64,000 bases of DNA from CAWJPW01 sp963844845 (GCA_963844845.1 CAWJPW010000001.1:1-64000), one strand, 5' to 3'. Positions 7,868-17,896 are shown, counted from the first letter of the stretch. Made by a program: numbers and translations. The notes: a model not told the origin generated them from the letters alone.

Positions 7868-8881
7868 ATGCACATGGCCGACGCGCTGATCTCGCCCGCA
7901 GTCGGGGGTGCCATGTGGGCGGCGAGCAGCGCCGTCATGGCCCACAGCGCGCGCCGGCTCAAGCAGGAGGAGGATGACCACCGTGTCCCTCTCATGGGTG
8001 TGCTCGGCGCCTTCGTCTTCGCCGCCCAGATGGTCAACTTCTCGATCCCCGGGACCGGCTCCAGCGGACACCTCGGGGGAGGTCTGCTTCTCGCGGTGCT
8101 GCTGGGACCCGAGGCGGGCTTCGTGGTGATCGCGTCCGTGCTTGCCGTCCAGGCCCTGCTCTTCGCCGACGGCGGCCTCCTGGCCCTGGGCTGTAACGTC
8201 TTCAACCTGGGGTTCTTCCCCGCATTCATCGCGTGCCCTCTCATCTATCGACCACTCGTCGGCCGTGACGGCTCGGGCGCCAGACGCACCGTGGCGGCGG
8301 TGGCCGCCGCGGTGATCGGCCTCCAGCTGGGCGCGCTGGGCGTGGTCCTGGAGACGACCCTGTCCGGCGTCTCCGCTCTTCCCCTGCGCTCGTTCCTGCT
8401 GCTGATGCTGCCCATCCACCTGGTCATCGGGCTGGTGGAGGGCCTGGTGACCGCCGCGGTCCTCGCCTACGTCGCCCGCCAGCGGCCGGACCTCGTGGCC
8501 GCCACGCACGCGCCCGCGAGGCGTCCCGTCTGGGGCCTCGCAGCGGGTCTCCTGCTGGCCGCCGTGGTCGTCGCCGGGCTTCTCAGCTCGTTTGCCGCCT
8601 CCAGCCCCGACGGCCTCGAGTGGTCGGTGGCGAGGGCCGGCGGCGGAGCAGCGGCGACCCGGGAGAGCCGGGCCTCCCACTGGCTCGGCGCGGTGCAGGC
8701 CCGCATTGCCGTGTTCCCCGGCTACGACAAGGCCACAGCGAGCTCCCGCCCCCAGGGTCCGTCGCCCGGCCAGCTGATCGACCCGTGGACCTCGGCCGCG
8801 GGCCTGCTGGGCAGCGGCGTGGTGCTGGTGCTGGCGCTGGTCGCGGGCTACGCCCTGCGTCCGAGCCGGCCGGCCTCCTGA
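7868..8881 (+). CDS. nikMN: Nickel ECF transporter substrate-binding subunit, NikM-NikN fusion
   Basis: This 337-residue membrane protein begins MHMADALIS, the CbiM/NikM N-terminus in which His2 and the free amino end bind the metal. Several membrane spans follow to about residue 215. A C-terminal NikN/CbiN-type part follows, with the PDGLEWS motif near residues 249-255 and a final membrane span. Fusion of the M and N subunits is common for nickel systems; the neighbouring NikR argues for nickel rather than cobalt. It lies 10 bases after nikR and precedes the Q and O subunits. Confidence 0.92.
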   Translation: MHMADALISPAVGGAMWAASSAVMAHSARRLKQEEDDHRVPLMGVLGAFVFAAQMVNFSIPGTGSSGHLGGGLLLAVLLGPEAGFVVIASVLAVQALLFADGGLLALGCNVFNLGFFPAFIACPLIYRPLVGRDGSGARRTVAAVAAAVIGLQLGALGVVLETTLSGVSALPLRSFLLLMLPIHLVIGLVEGLVTAAVLAYVARQRPDLVAATHAPARRPVWGLAAGLLLAAVVVAGLLSSFAASSPDGLEWSVARAGGGAAATRESRASHWLGAVQARIAVFPGYDKATASSRPQGPSPGQLIDPWTSAAGLLGSGVVLVLALVAGYALRPSRPAS

Positions 8882-8895
8882 CCGGGGACGCTCGG

Positions 8896-9698
8896 GTGAA
8901 GCTCCCCCACCCCGCCGAGATCGGGCGAACCGACGACCTCGCCCGGCGCAACACCCCGGTGCATCGCCTCGACCCCCGCGCGATGGCCGTGGCGACCGGC
9001 GTGTTCGCCGTGCTGGTGGTGTCGTTCCCGCCCACCGCCGTTACCGCTCTTCTGCCCCTGGCTGCCTTCCCCGTCGCCCTCGCGACCGCCGCCGCGATTC
9101 CCGCAGACTTCCTCCTGCGGCGGCTGCTCCTCGCCGCCCCCTTCGCAGTCATGGTGGGCTTGGCCAACCCGCTGTTCCAGCGCCAGGTGGTGCTCGAGGT
9201 GGGCGGCATCGGCATCACCGACGGCTGGCTGTCGTTCGCGTCGATCCTGGTGCGCTTCATCCTCACGGTGACGGCTGCCCTGGTGCTGGTGGCCACCACC
9301 GGCATTCACCGCCTGTGCGGCGGGCTCGAACGGCTCGGGGTACCCCGCGTCCTCACGGTGCAGATCCTGCTTCTGTACCGCTACCTCTTCGTCATCGCCG
9401 ACGAGGGCCTGCTCATGGCTCGCGCCGTGGGCCTGCGCAGCGGCAAGCGGCGGGCCCTGACCTTTCGCGTCTACGTCACCCTCCTCGGCAGCCTCCTGAT
9501 CCGCTCGGTGGAGCGCGCCCAGCGCGTCCACCAGGCGATGACGGCACGCGGGTTCGACGGATCGGTCCGCTCCCTGCGGCGCGAGCGCTGGCGATGGCAC
9601 GACACGGCGTTCCTCGCCGGGTCGCTGGCGTTCTTCGCAGCCGCGCGCGTCCTCGACCTGGCCGCGTTGACTCAAGCAGTGCTGACGGGCGCCCCGCG

Positions 9699-9702
<4 letters not shown>
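8896..9702 (+). CDS. nikQ: ECF transporter transmembrane subunit NikQ/CbiQ
   Basis: This 268-residue T-component has an N-terminal polar stretch containing LDPRAM, about five membrane spans and the coupling-helix A-x-x-x-R-G signatures expected of the family (ARAVGLRSG and MTARGFDG). The GTG at 8896 follows a CTCGG rather than a strong ribosome-binding site and lies 14 bases after nikMN, so translation is probably coupled. Its stop overlaps the nikO start as ATGA. It should link the two ATPase copies to the NikMN subunit in the inner membrane. Confidence 0.9.
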
Positions 9703-10438
<736 letters not shown>

Positions 10439-10442
<4 letters not shown>

Positions 10443-10605
10443 TGTCCTGTTTGGAGAATCCCAATGGACTATTCGCATGTCTCTGCGGCCCCTGGCTGCG
10501 TTGCTCCTCCTCGAAGTAGCGTTGCTACGACTTCGTCGTCGCGCCTTGCCAGGAACCACGCTGGCTGCGCGACAAACACATAGGACTTCACAAACAGGAC
10601 ACTAG
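10439..10605. repeat. 167-bp inverted-repeat element, copy C (intact, inverted)
   Basis: Same length as copy B at 6273 and, read on the minus strand, different at about five bases. Left terminus CTAGTGTCCTGTTTGG; right terminus ACAAACAGGACACTAG with one mismatch in the repeat. Copies B and C face each other across a 4-kb segment that holds the membrane protein and the nik operon. Confidence 0.85.
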
Positions 10606-10760
10606 TGTCCTGTCCGGAGCTTCCCGACGGACCATTCGCATGCCGTCGTGGCCCCTGGCGGCGCCGCTCCTCGCCGAGCCCGAGGGCACTGGCCGGTCGC
10701 TCCCCATGACGGCGGCCTTGTGCCAGGCCCGCGCCCCGCTGGCGCGCCGCGCGATGGCTC
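10602..10760. repeat. Degenerate copy D of the 167-bp element
   Basis: It starts in the same CTAG that ends copy C and runs CTAGTGTCCTGTCCGG, then GACCATTCGCATGCC and GGCCCCTGGCGGC, clearly parallel to copy C. The right half is weak (GCCTTGTGCCAGG, GCTGGCGCG) and no right terminus remains. Confidence 0.65.
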
Positions 10761-10833
10761 GCTCCATCGGCGGTCGTCCCTCCTGCCTCCGGGCGCTCTC
10801 GCCTCGACCCGCTCCACGATCGCGGCGCGAGCG

Positions 10834-10850
10834 GGTCACGCACCGTGACC
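10834..10850. promoter_or_regulatory. Palindrome GGTCACG-N3-CGTGACC upstream of wrbA
   Basis: Seven-base arms with a CAC centre lie 77 bases before the wrbA start. A TTGACG follows at 10868. This has the form of a dimeric repressor operator, but I cannot name the regulator. Confidence 0.45.
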
Positions 10851-10926
10851 GGAATTTCTCTCTCGGGTTGACGGCTATCTTCTGAGGTGCGGTGGCACGT
10901 CGCCGGGTCACCGCCGTGGAGGTCAT

Positions 10927-11535
10927 ATGCGCATCCTGATTCCGTTCTACTCGATGTACGGCCACGTCATGCAGATGGCCAAGGCTGCCGCCGGGGGCGT
11001 GGCCGAGGCCGGAGGGGAGGCCGTGCTCCGGCGCGTCCCCGAGACGCTGCCTCTCGAGGTGCTGGAGAAGATGGGCGCGGTGGAGGCGCAGCGACAGTGG
11101 GCTGAGCTTCCCGTCTGCCAGGTTGACGAGCTCGCCGACGCCGATGGAGTGCTCCTCGGCACACCCACCCGCTTCGGCAACATGTGCGGCCAGATGAAGC
11201 AGTTCCTGGACGCCACCGGTCGGCTGTGGCTGAGTGGGGCCCTGGTAGGCAAGCCTGCGGGCGTGTTCACCAGCACCGCCACTCAGCACGGCGGGCAGGA
11301 GTCCACCATCCTCGCCACGCACAACGTCCTCCTCCATCTCGGAATGGTGATCGTGGGGCTTCCCTACTCGTTCCAGGGTCAGACCGGAGTCGAGGAGGTC
11401 AAGGGAGGATCTCCCTATGGGGCGTCCACCATCGCCGGGCCCGACGGCTCCCGCCAACCGTCGGCGGTCGAGCTCGCCGGGGCCAGGTTCCAGGGAAGCC
11501 ATCTCACCCGCATCGCCGCCAAGCTCGCCGGCTGA
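10927..11535 (+). CDS. wrbA: NAD(P)H:quinone oxidoreductase, WrbA type
   Basis: This 202-residue flavodoxin-fold protein matches WrbA throughout. FYSMYGHVMQMA near the N-terminus forms the FMN phosphate loop, PTRFGNMCGQMKQFLDATG is the family signature around residues 80-98, and STATQHGGQES lies near residue 118. It should reduce quinones by two electrons with FMN in the cytoplasm. The ATG follows GGAGG by four bases. It stands alone between the repeat elements and the next gene; the palindrome at 10834 is a candidate operator. Confidence 0.92.
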   Translation: MRILIPFYSMYGHVMQMAKAAAGGVAEAGGEAVLRRVPETLPLEVLEKMGAVEAQRQWAELPVCQVDELADADGVLLGTPTRFGNMCGQMKQFLDATGRLWLSGALVGKPAGVFTSTATQHGGQESTILATHNVLLHLGMVIVGLPYSFQGQTGVEEVKGGSPYGASTIAGPDGSRQPSAVELAGARFQGSHLTRIAAKLAG

Positions 11536-11901
11536 AGGCCTCACGCCGGGGGCCTGCGGCCGTGCTCCCGCCGCTGGTTCCATCGCGCCTCGGAAGCCCG
11601 CCCCCGGGGCGGTTGTGACGGTCCGGCTCGGCGCAGCGAGGAGACCTTCGAGCTGCTCGCTTTCGATTGCTTTCGCCGCCCCGGTTCACGCGCCGATTCT
11701 CGAACCCGAGAACTGGCTCTTGTCGGTGAGAAGGGCCCACGCGGGCGGCCGCGCGGCGTCAGCCGGCCTCTCGACGCCGCCGCGCCACTCTCGCGAGAGA
11801 GAATCGACGCCCCACCCATCACAACCGGGAGCATCACAGTAAAAACTGTAAGTACCACCGTTACACCTCAGCACGATCATTTCAACTGGCTTTTCCTCAG
11901 C
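11536..11901. other. Intergenic stretch before a sigma-54 promoter
   Basis: No gene is supported here; open frames lack homology-like features and start signals. Near 11835-11860 the sequence becomes AT-richer and holds ACAGT-AAAA-ACTGT and GTAAGTACCACCGTTAC, short inverted repeats that could be activator sites for the promoter that follows. Confidence 0.4.
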
Positions 11902-11917
11902 TGGCATGGCGGTTGCT
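11902..11917 (+). promoter_or_regulatory. Sigma-54 (RpoN) promoter, -24/-12
   Basis: TGGCATGGCGGTTGCT matches the RpoN consensus TGGCAYR-N4-TTGCW at every defined position, with GG and GC at the required spacing. It lies 43 bases before the start of the tagged secreted protein. It implies that an enhancer-binding activator controls that gene; none is encoded in the window. Confidence 0.75.
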
Positions 11918-11959
11918 CTGAAGCTCCGCGGACCGAACATGACTCCGAGGAGGTGAGTG

Positions 11960-12637
11960 ATGCACGTACTCTCGAAAACGATCCTCCTGCTTGCAGCCGC
12001 CATCGCGCCGGTCGTCCCGGCAGCCGCGCAGAGCGTGGTGCTCGACGCCGTCGACTGGGGACAGTACCACTGGGACGGAGAGCACGAGCCTGCCAACGTC
12101 AGCTACCTCGTCGGCAACATCTCCGGGGCGTACAACGAGTACCGCGCCTTCTTCGTGTTCGACCTGTCGACGGTGACCGAGCGGGTCGTCGCCGCAACCC
12201 TGGAGCTCTACAACCCGGGGCTGCCTTCTGATATCGGCGACGGGTATCAGAGCCCGGATGCGTCGGAGACCTTCGCGACGTTCGACGTCACGGCGCGGAT
12301 CTCGACTCTGGTCGAGGGCGGCACCGGTCTCACCTCGGTGTTCGACGATCTCGGCGGCGGGCTCGAGTACGGATCGGTCGAGGTCTCCGCCGCCGACAAT
12401 GCGACCATCGTCCGCGTCACCCTCTCTCAGGAGGCGCTCATCGCGCTCAACCAAGCGGACGGGCAGTGGGCCATCGGCGGCGCGCTGACCACCCTCGCCG
12501 GGTCCGGCTACGAGATGATGTTCTCCTACTCACACCTCGCGACCGTGCGGCGCCTGGCGCTCTTCTTCGCCCACGACATCTTCAACAACGGCTTCGAGGA
12601 CGGCAACTCCGGGGCCTGGTCCAGCCACATCCCCTGA
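11960..12637 (+). CDS. Secreted protein with C-terminal tag, DNRLRE-like fold possible
   Basis: This 225-residue protein has a signal peptide (residues 1 to about 24, ending AAAQ) and a body rich in beta structure: EYRAFFVFDLSTV, then VVAATLELYNPG, resembling the start of DNRLRE-type surface domains, where a hydrophobic strand FDLS is followed by A-x-L-x-L. It ends IFNNGFEDGNSGAWSSHIP, the window's shared tag. The ATG at 11960 follows GAGGAGG by seven bases; the GTG three bases earlier is an alternative. A sigma-54 promoter sits just upstream. It is presumably exported; its role is unknown. Confidence 0.8.
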   Translation: MHVLSKTILLLAAAIAPVVPAAAQSVVLDAVDWGQYHWDGEHEPANVSYLVGNISGAYNEYRAFFVFDLSTVTERVVAATLELYNPGLPSDIGDGYQSPDASETFATFDVTARISTLVEGGTGLTSVFDDLGGGLEYGSVEVSAADNATIVRVTLSQEALIALNQADGQWAIGGALTTLAGSGYEMMFSYSHLATVRRLALFFAHDIFNNGFEDGNSGAWSSHIP

Positions 12638-12662
12638 GAAGAACCAGCACTCACCCGCAGCG

Positions 12663-12679
12663 ACGCGGCAGCGCCGCGT
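12663..12679 (+). terminator. Possible terminator hairpin
   Basis: ACGCGGC, AGC, GCCGCGT forms a 7-bp stem 26 bases after the stop codon, without a T-tract. The remaining sequence up to 12912 is GC-rich and may hold the leader of the next gene (a TATAGT lies at 12727), but I see no known riboswitch. Confidence 0.35.
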
Positions 12680-12912
12680 GTCCCCCCAAGCTCTCGTCGG
12701 CGCTGGAAGAAGGCTGCGGGCGCGGGTATAGTTGGGCGCCGATCCGGCGCAGGCCGGCGGCCCTCGGTGCGATCCCCTGGTCATGGGAGACCGGCAGGAG
12801 GCCTCGGAGCAGCTCAGGCTGCAGCCGGAGCCGAGCCGGCGAAAGAACCCGGATCAGGCTGCCGGGCGGCCGCCGCGGGACGCACGGGTCGGGTCACGAG
12901 GAGGACTTCGAG

Positions 12913-15099
12913 ATGTTTCGAGCTGCAGCTTTCGCCCTCACCGGCGCCCTGGTGCTGGCATTGGTGCCGGCCCTCACCGTCCAGGCCGATGAGAACCCCA
13001 GCGGACCAGAGGCGCCCGCGGTGAAGACCCAGAACCCGTTCTTCTCCCCCAGCCCTCTTCCATTCCAAGCGCCCCCATTCGACCGCATCACAGACGGCGA
13101 CTTCAAGCCGGCCTTCGAGGAGGGCATGAAGCAGCAGGCGGCCGAGGTGGAGGCCATCGCCAACGACCCCGCGCCTCCAACCTTCGAGAACACGCTCGTT
13201 GCACTGGAGAAGAGCGGACGGCTGCTGGAGCGGGTGGGCCTCGTGTTCAGCGCCCTCACCGGGGCGAACACCGACCCGCAGCTCCAGACACTCGACGAGG
13301 AGATGGCGCCCAAGCTGGCCGCTCACCACGACGCCATCTACCTCAACAAAGAGCTGTTCGCTCGCATCAAGGCGCTCTACGACAAGCGGGCCGAGCTGGA
13401 TCTCGATCCGGAGTCGGCCCGCCTCCTGGAGTATCAGTACACAGAGTTCGTGCACGCCGGCGCCCGCCTCGGCAAGGCTGACAAGACCAAGCTGATGGCC
13501 CTCAACGCCGAGGAGGCCACACTCACGACGCGCTTCTCCAACCAGCTCCTGGCTGCCGCCAAGGACGGCGCGCTGGTGATCCGGGATCGCGCCGCGCTGG
13601 CCGGGCTCAGCGACGGCGATGTGGCCGCCGCCGCCGAGGCCGCCGCGGCGCGGGGGCTCAAGGACGCCTGGGTCCTGCCGCTGCAGAACACCACGCAGCA
13701 GCCGGCTCTGCGGTCGCTGGAGGATCGCACCACCCGCGAGAAGCTCTTCCAGGCTTCGTGGACGCGCACCGAGCACGGCGACGCCGACGACACCCGCGGC
13801 CTCGTCCGGCGACTGGCCAAGATCCGCGCCGAGAAGGCGGCCCTGCTGGGCTTTAAGAGCTATGCCGGCTGGAAGCTCGAGGACCAGATGGCGAAGAACC
13901 CGCAGGCGGTGGAGAAGTTCCTCACCGAGCTGGTGCCCCCGGCGACCGCGAAGGCGCACACCGAGGCCGTCGACATCCAGGCGGAAATCGACAAGGACGG
14001 TACGCACTTCAAGCTCGCCCCATGGGACTGGAACCTCTACGCCGAGCGGGTGCGCAAGGCCCGCTTCGACCTCGACGAGTCTCAGATCAAGCCCTACTTC
14101 GAGCTCGATCACGTGCTCCGGGACGGCGTCTTCTTCGCCGCCCACGAGCTCTACGGCCTGAGCTTCAAGGAGCGCCACGACCTGCCGGTCTACAGCCCCG
14201 ACGTGCGCGTCTTCGACGTCATCGACCGTGACGGTTCCCAGCTGGGGCTGTTCTACTGCGACTACTTCGCCCGCGACAACAAGTCGGGCGGCGCCTGGAT
14301 GTCCAACTTCGTGAACCAGTCGAAGCTCCTGGGCACTCGCCCGGTGGTCTACAACGTCGCGAACTTCCCCAAGCCGGCGCCCGGTCAGCCCGCCCTGCTC
14401 AGCTACGACGACGTGACCACCATGTTCCACGAGTTCGGTCACGCGTTGCACGGCCTCTTCGCCGACCAGGTCTACCCGAGCCTGTCGGGTACCGCGGTGG
14501 CGCGGGACTTCGTCGAGCTGCCGTCCCAGTTCAACGAGCACTGGGCGCTGTACCCCACGGTCTTCGCTCACTATGCGGTGCACTACAAGACCGGCAAGCC
14601 AATGCCCGAGGACCTCGTGGAGAAGATCAAGCGCTCCGCCACCTTCAACCAGGGCTACGCCCTCACCGAGCTGCTCGCCGCCGCCAGCCTCGACATGTCG
14701 TGGCACACCTTGGGCGCGAGCGCGCCCGAGCAGGACGTCGACGCCTTCGAGAAGGCGTCCCTGGAGAAGGCCCACCTCGCCATCCCCGAGGTGCCGCCGC
14801 GCTACCGTTCGAGCTACTTCGCGCACATCTTCGCCGGCGGGTACGCCGCTGGCTACTACGCCTACCTCTGGGCGGAGATGCTCGACAACGACGCCTTCGC
14901 GTGGTTCCAGGAGCACGGCGGGCTCACTCGGAAGAACGGGCAGCGCTTCCGCGACATGATCCTCTCGCGCGGCAACACGGAGGACCTGGCGACCTTGTAC
15001 CGGAACTTCCGCGGCCGCGACCCCGAGATCGGTCCCATGCTCACGCACCGGGGTCTGATGGACACATCCGCGAAGGCCCCCGTTCAGAGAAAGCCCTGA
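12913..15099 (+). CDS. dcp: M3 family peptidyl-dipeptidase (Dcp-like), exported
   Basis: This 728-residue metallopeptidase has a signal peptide (residues 1-25), a long helical N-terminal region and the catalytic motif HEFGH at residues 506-510, with the third zinc ligand Glu535 in VELPSQF. The family signature continues with the HALHG segment and the substrate-side RYRSSYFAHIFAGGYAAGYYAYLW region near the C-terminus. Length and motif order match Dcp/oligopeptidase A. A periplasmic role in removing dipeptides from peptides is likely because of the signal peptide. The ATG follows a GAGGAGG; longer in-frame extensions upstream are unlike the family. Confidence 0.93.
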   Translation: MFRAAAFALTGALVLALVPALTVQADENPSGPEAPAVKTQNPFFSPSPLPFQAPPFDRITDGDFKPAFEEGMKQQAAEVEAIANDPAPPTFENTLVALEKSGRLLERVGLVFSALTGANTDPQLQTLDEEMAPKLAAHHDAIYLNKELFARIKALYDKRAELDLDPESARLLEYQYTEFVHAGARLGKADKTKLMALNAEEATLTTRFSNQLLAAAKDGALVIRDRAALAGLSDGDVAAAAEAAAARGLKDAWVLPLQNTTQQPALRSLEDRTTREKLFQASWTRTEHGDADDTRGLVRRLAKIRAEKAALLGFKSYAGWKLEDQMAKNPQAVEKFLTELVPPATAKAHTEAVDIQAEIDKDGTHFKLAPWDWNLYAERVRKARFDLDESQIKPYFELDHVLRDGVFFAAHELYGLSFKERHDLPVYSPDVRVFDVIDRDGSQLGLFYCDYFARDNKSGGAWMSNFVNQSKLLGTRPVVYNVANFPKPAPGQPALLSYDDVTTMFHEFGHALHGLFADQVYPSLSGTAVARDFVELPSQFNEHWALYPTVFAHYAVHYKTGKPMPEDLVEKIKRSATFNQGYALTELLAAASLDMSWHTLGASAPEQDVDAFEKASLEKAHLAIPEVPPRYRSSYFAHIFAGGYAAGYYAYLWAEMLDNDAFAWFQEHGGLTRKNGQRFRDMILSRGNTEDLATLYRNFRGRDPEIGPMLTHRGLMDTSAKAPVQRKP

Positions 15100-15146
15100 C
15101 CACGGAGCCTCTTCGGCCCTCCCGGGGCCACCTCCCAGCTGACCTA

Positions 15147-15174
15147 GACGGGCGCCGGATCACCGGCGCCCGTC
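15147..15174 (+). terminator. Strong hairpin, probable terminator
   Basis: GACGGGCGCCGG, ATCA, CCGGCGCCCGTC makes a perfect 12-bp stem with a four-base loop, 48 bases after the peptidase stop. A T-tract is lacking; only GCTTCC follows. Confidence 0.65.
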
Positions 15175-15242
15175 GCTTCCGTCGCGCCGGGAGCCTCCTG
15201 GCACGGAATTCACGCTGCCCTCGCAACAGTTGCACTCTCGGC

Positions 15243-17015
15243 ATGTCGAATCTCACCCGGCGCACAATCCGGTCCTCAATCACATCCTGGGCGGCGGTGA
15301 CACTGCTGTGCCTCGCGTACGCCGGCTGCCGGCAGCAAGCCACGCCGTCGAGCCCTACCCCCGTTCCGAGCCCGCCCGCCGCAGAGCTCGCGCGTGAGGT
15401 CACGCCCGAGGCGGTACGCAAGGCGGCGTCCCAGGACGCGCTGCGGATCACGCCGAAGCTCGACCGGGTCGACGTGGACCAGGCCGTCGAGCGATTCTAC
15501 GCACGGCGCAACTTCCACCTCGCGTGGTTCGAGCAGGCCCGCCCCCTGCCCACGGCCGCCGAGCTCGTCGCCTGCCTCCGCGACGCCGATCGCGAGGGCC
15601 TCGATGCCGAGAGCTACCGCCCACTGCTGCTCGACGAGTACCTGAGGCATCCTCCTCCCAGGCACAGCATCGGGTTGGCCGAGGCCGACTCCGCGCTCAC
15701 CCGGGCGTTCGTCACCTACGCCCTGCACCGCCTCCGCGGCCGGGCGCACCCTCACGCGGTGAACATGGCGTGGTACTCCACCCCGCGGCGAAAGGACCTC
15801 GCAGCTGTCCTCGCCGCGGCACTCCGGGGCGAGGGGATCAGGAGAGCCCTCAGCAACCTCGATCCTCCTTACGAGGGATTCGCGCGGCTCCGCCGAGCCC
15901 TCACGCGCTACCACTCGATCTCCGCCGCTGGTGGCTGGCCAGCGGTTCCCGACGGCCCGCCGCTTCGCCTTGGCGATGCCGCATCGTGCGGACGCCTGCG
16001 TGCGCTGCACCAACGACTAGCCATCGAAGGCTACGCCTCGCTGCTGATGCAGGCCGATCATGCCGCTTCCATCGCACCGCCGGAGATGCCCGGTGATGCC
16101 TCCGACACAACCGTTGCGAGCTGCTTCTATGACGAAGCTTTGGCCACCGAGGTCAGGCGTTTTCAGGCAGCACACGGGGTCTCCGTTGACGGCACCCTGG
16201 GGCCGGAGACGCTTCGCGAGCTGAACGTTCCGGCCTTCGCCAGGGCCCACCAGCTCGCCCTCAACATGGAGCGCTGGCGGTGGCTACCGGAAACCCTGGG
16301 AGACCCTTGCGTGATCGTGAACCTCGCGGCCTTCCGCCTCACGGTGATCGAGCACGACGAGCCGGTCTCCTCCATGCGGGTGATCGTGGGCAAGGAGGGC
16401 TGGAACACACCGGTGTTCAGCGACCGCATCCAGCAGATCGTGCTCAACCCCTACTGGAACGTGCCCGACAGCATCGCGGCCGAAGAGATCCTCCCAGCGC
16501 TGCGCAAGGACCCCACCTACCTGGAGCGAAACGGCTTCGAGGTGCTGGAAGGCTGGAAGGACAAGGCCACCCCGGTCGATCCCTCCACGCTCGATGTCGC
16601 GCGGTTCAAAGGAGCAGAAAACACCTACCGCTTCCGCCAGCTCCCCGGGCCCATGAACCCCCTCGGAACGATCAAGTTCCTCTTTCCCAACGCATTCGCC
16701 ATCTATCTTCACGGTACGCCCGGAAACCGCCTGTTCGAGCTGTCGGCCCGTGCGAAGAGCCACGGCTGTGTGCGGTTGGAGAAGCCTCTTGCCCTCGCCG
16801 CCTACCTCCTTCGCGACGATCCCACGTGGACGCGCACGAAGCTCGAGGAGGCGATTGCCTCGGGGCACCGCCTGACCATCTCTCTCCCGCACCCGGTGCC
16901 GGTCCATCTGCTCTACTGGACCGCCCAAGAGCGTGATGACCAGCTCGACTTCTTCCCGGACATCTACGGCGTGGACGCAGCGGTGGCCGAGAAGCTCGCT
17001 CGAAGATCCGACTGA
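15243..17015 (+). CDS. L,D-transpeptidase, YcbB/LdtD type
   Basis: This 590-residue protein has an N-terminal hydrophobic segment ending at Cys29 (AYAGC, an imperfect lipobox) and a scaffold domain beginning RFYARRNFHLAWF. A peptidoglycan-binding domain (VRRFQAAHGVSVDGTLGPET, about residues 303-325) and a YkuD catalytic domain follow. The catalytic motif SHGCVR places the nucleophile at Cys509, with the conserved histidine in IYLHGTPG upstream. Such enzymes make 3-3 or lipoprotein crosslinks in periplasmic peptidoglycan. The ATG at 15243 has no clear ribosome-binding site. A second, unrelated-type L,D-transpeptidase follows at 17111. Confidence 0.92.
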   Translation: MSNLTRRTIRSSITSWAAVTLLCLAYAGCRQQATPSSPTPVPSPPAAELAREVTPEAVRKAASQDALRITPKLDRVDVDQAVERFYARRNFHLAWFEQARPLPTAAELVACLRDADREGLDAESYRPLLLDEYLRHPPPRHSIGLAEADSALTRAFVTYALHRLRGRAHPHAVNMAWYSTPRRKDLAAVLAAALRGEGIRRALSNLDPPYEGFARLRRALTRYHSISAAGGWPAVPDGPPLRLGDAASCGRLRALHQRLAIEGYASLLMQADHAASIAPPEMPGDASDTTVASCFYDEALATEVRRFQAAHGVSVDGTLGPETLRELNVPAFARAHQLALNMERWRWLPETLGDPCVIVNLAAFRLTVIEHDEPVSSMRVIVGKEGWNTPVFSDRIQQIVLNPYWNVPDSIAAEEILPALRKDPTYLERNGFEVLEGWKDKATPVDPSTLDVARFKGAENTYRFRQLPGPMNPLGTIKFLFPNAFAIYLHGTPGNRLFELSARAKSHGCVRLEKPLALAAYLLRDDPTWTRTKLEEAIASGHRLTISLPHPVPVHLLYWTAQERDDQLDFFPDIYGVDAAVAEKLARRSD

Positions 17016-17110
17016 AACCGCTCAGAACGGGAATTTACGAGCGTGTGATCCAGTTCACAGTTTTGAGCATCTAACTGGACATGTCATCGCCGAGCCGGTA
17101 GGGTGGCGCC

Positions 17111-17896
17111 GTGCCGAAGAGCGCCCCCTGGCTTTTTGTTGGCCTCGTTGTCTTGCTCAGCAGTGCCGTCGGTGCGGTCTCCCCAACGGCACCGCTGGTT
17201 ACTGCGCCTGACAGCTACCTTCGACAAGCACCCAACCTGCGCCCGCAGGTGTTGCGCCTGGCTTTGCAGGCCTACGCCGAGGCGGCACGCGACGGCATCG
17301 TGCAGCGCCCGCGCCTGACCATCGTCGACTACGAGCTGCCGTCCTTCGAGAAGCGGCTCTGGGTCCTCGACCTCGCCACCGGCAAGGTCCTCTTCAACGA
17401 GTGGGTGGCACACGGCAGCGGCAATCCCCGCGGCTCCGGCGGCAACCTCCGGCATGCAGTTTCGTTCTCGAACCAAGTGGGGAGTCTCAAGTCGAGCCTG
17501 GGCGCCTTCGTGACGGCTGAAACCTATCGCGGGAAGCACGGCTACTCACTGCGCCTCGACGGTCTCGAGCCCGGTGTCAACGACGCGGCACGGGACCGAA
17601 CGGTGGTGATCCACGGCGCTGACTACGTGTCAAAAGCCCGCGCGCGCAGCGGAAGCCTTGGGCGAAGCTGGGGGTGCCCGGCGGTACGCCGGACCGTCTC
17701 GCGCCCGCTCATCGACGCCATCAAGGGCGGCTCGCTGGTGTGGACCTACTACCCCGAGCAACGCTGGCTCAGCACCTCACGCTTCCTGCGCGACGAGCCG
17801 TCGGCGCTGGGCGGCGAGCAGCGGACCGCCGCCCTCGAAGCTCCGCCCGAGGTGGGCACCGGCACCACCGCCGGCGCCCCGGAACCTACCCGCTAG
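17111..17896 (+). CDS. Murein L,D-transpeptidase catalytic domain protein (YkuD_2 type)
   Basis: This 261-residue protein has a signal peptide (residues 1-21) and one catalytic domain. The motif VVIHGADYVS supplies the histidine and GRSWGCPAV supplies Cys189, which is the YkuD_2 pattern rather than the SHGCxR pattern of the preceding gene. The C-terminal 40 residues are low-complexity and end in a proline/threonine-rich tail. It starts at a GTG 95 bases after the preceding transpeptidase gene, so the two probably act on the same wall. The downstream flank begins the hexanucleotide repeat region. Confidence 0.88.
   Translation: MPKSAPWLFVGLVVLLSSAVGAVSPTAPLVTAPDSYLRQAPNLRPQVLRLALQAYAEAARDGIVQRPRLTIVDYELPSFEKRLWVLDLATGKVLFNEWVAHGSGNPRGSGGNLRHAVSFSNQVGSLKSSLGAFVTAETYRGKHGYSLRLDGLEPGVNDAARDRTVVIHGADYVSKARARSGSLGRSWGCPAVRRTVSRPLIDAIKGGSLVWTYYPEQRWLSTSRFLRDEPSALGGEQRTAALEAPPEVGTGTTAGAPEPTR

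Noticed and set aside
11541..11858. Minus-strand open frame of about 105 codons
   Set aside because: It has a hydrophobic start but no recognisable domain, no ribosome-binding site, and lies opposite a promoter region.
12638..12912. Riboswitch before the M3 peptidase
   Set aside because: The leader is GC-rich and can fold, but no known riboswitch core is recognisable by eye.
15205..15235. Second sigma-54 promoter before the YcbB-type gene
   Set aside because: TGGCACGGAATTCAC has a good -24 but lacks the GC of the -12 element at the required spacing.
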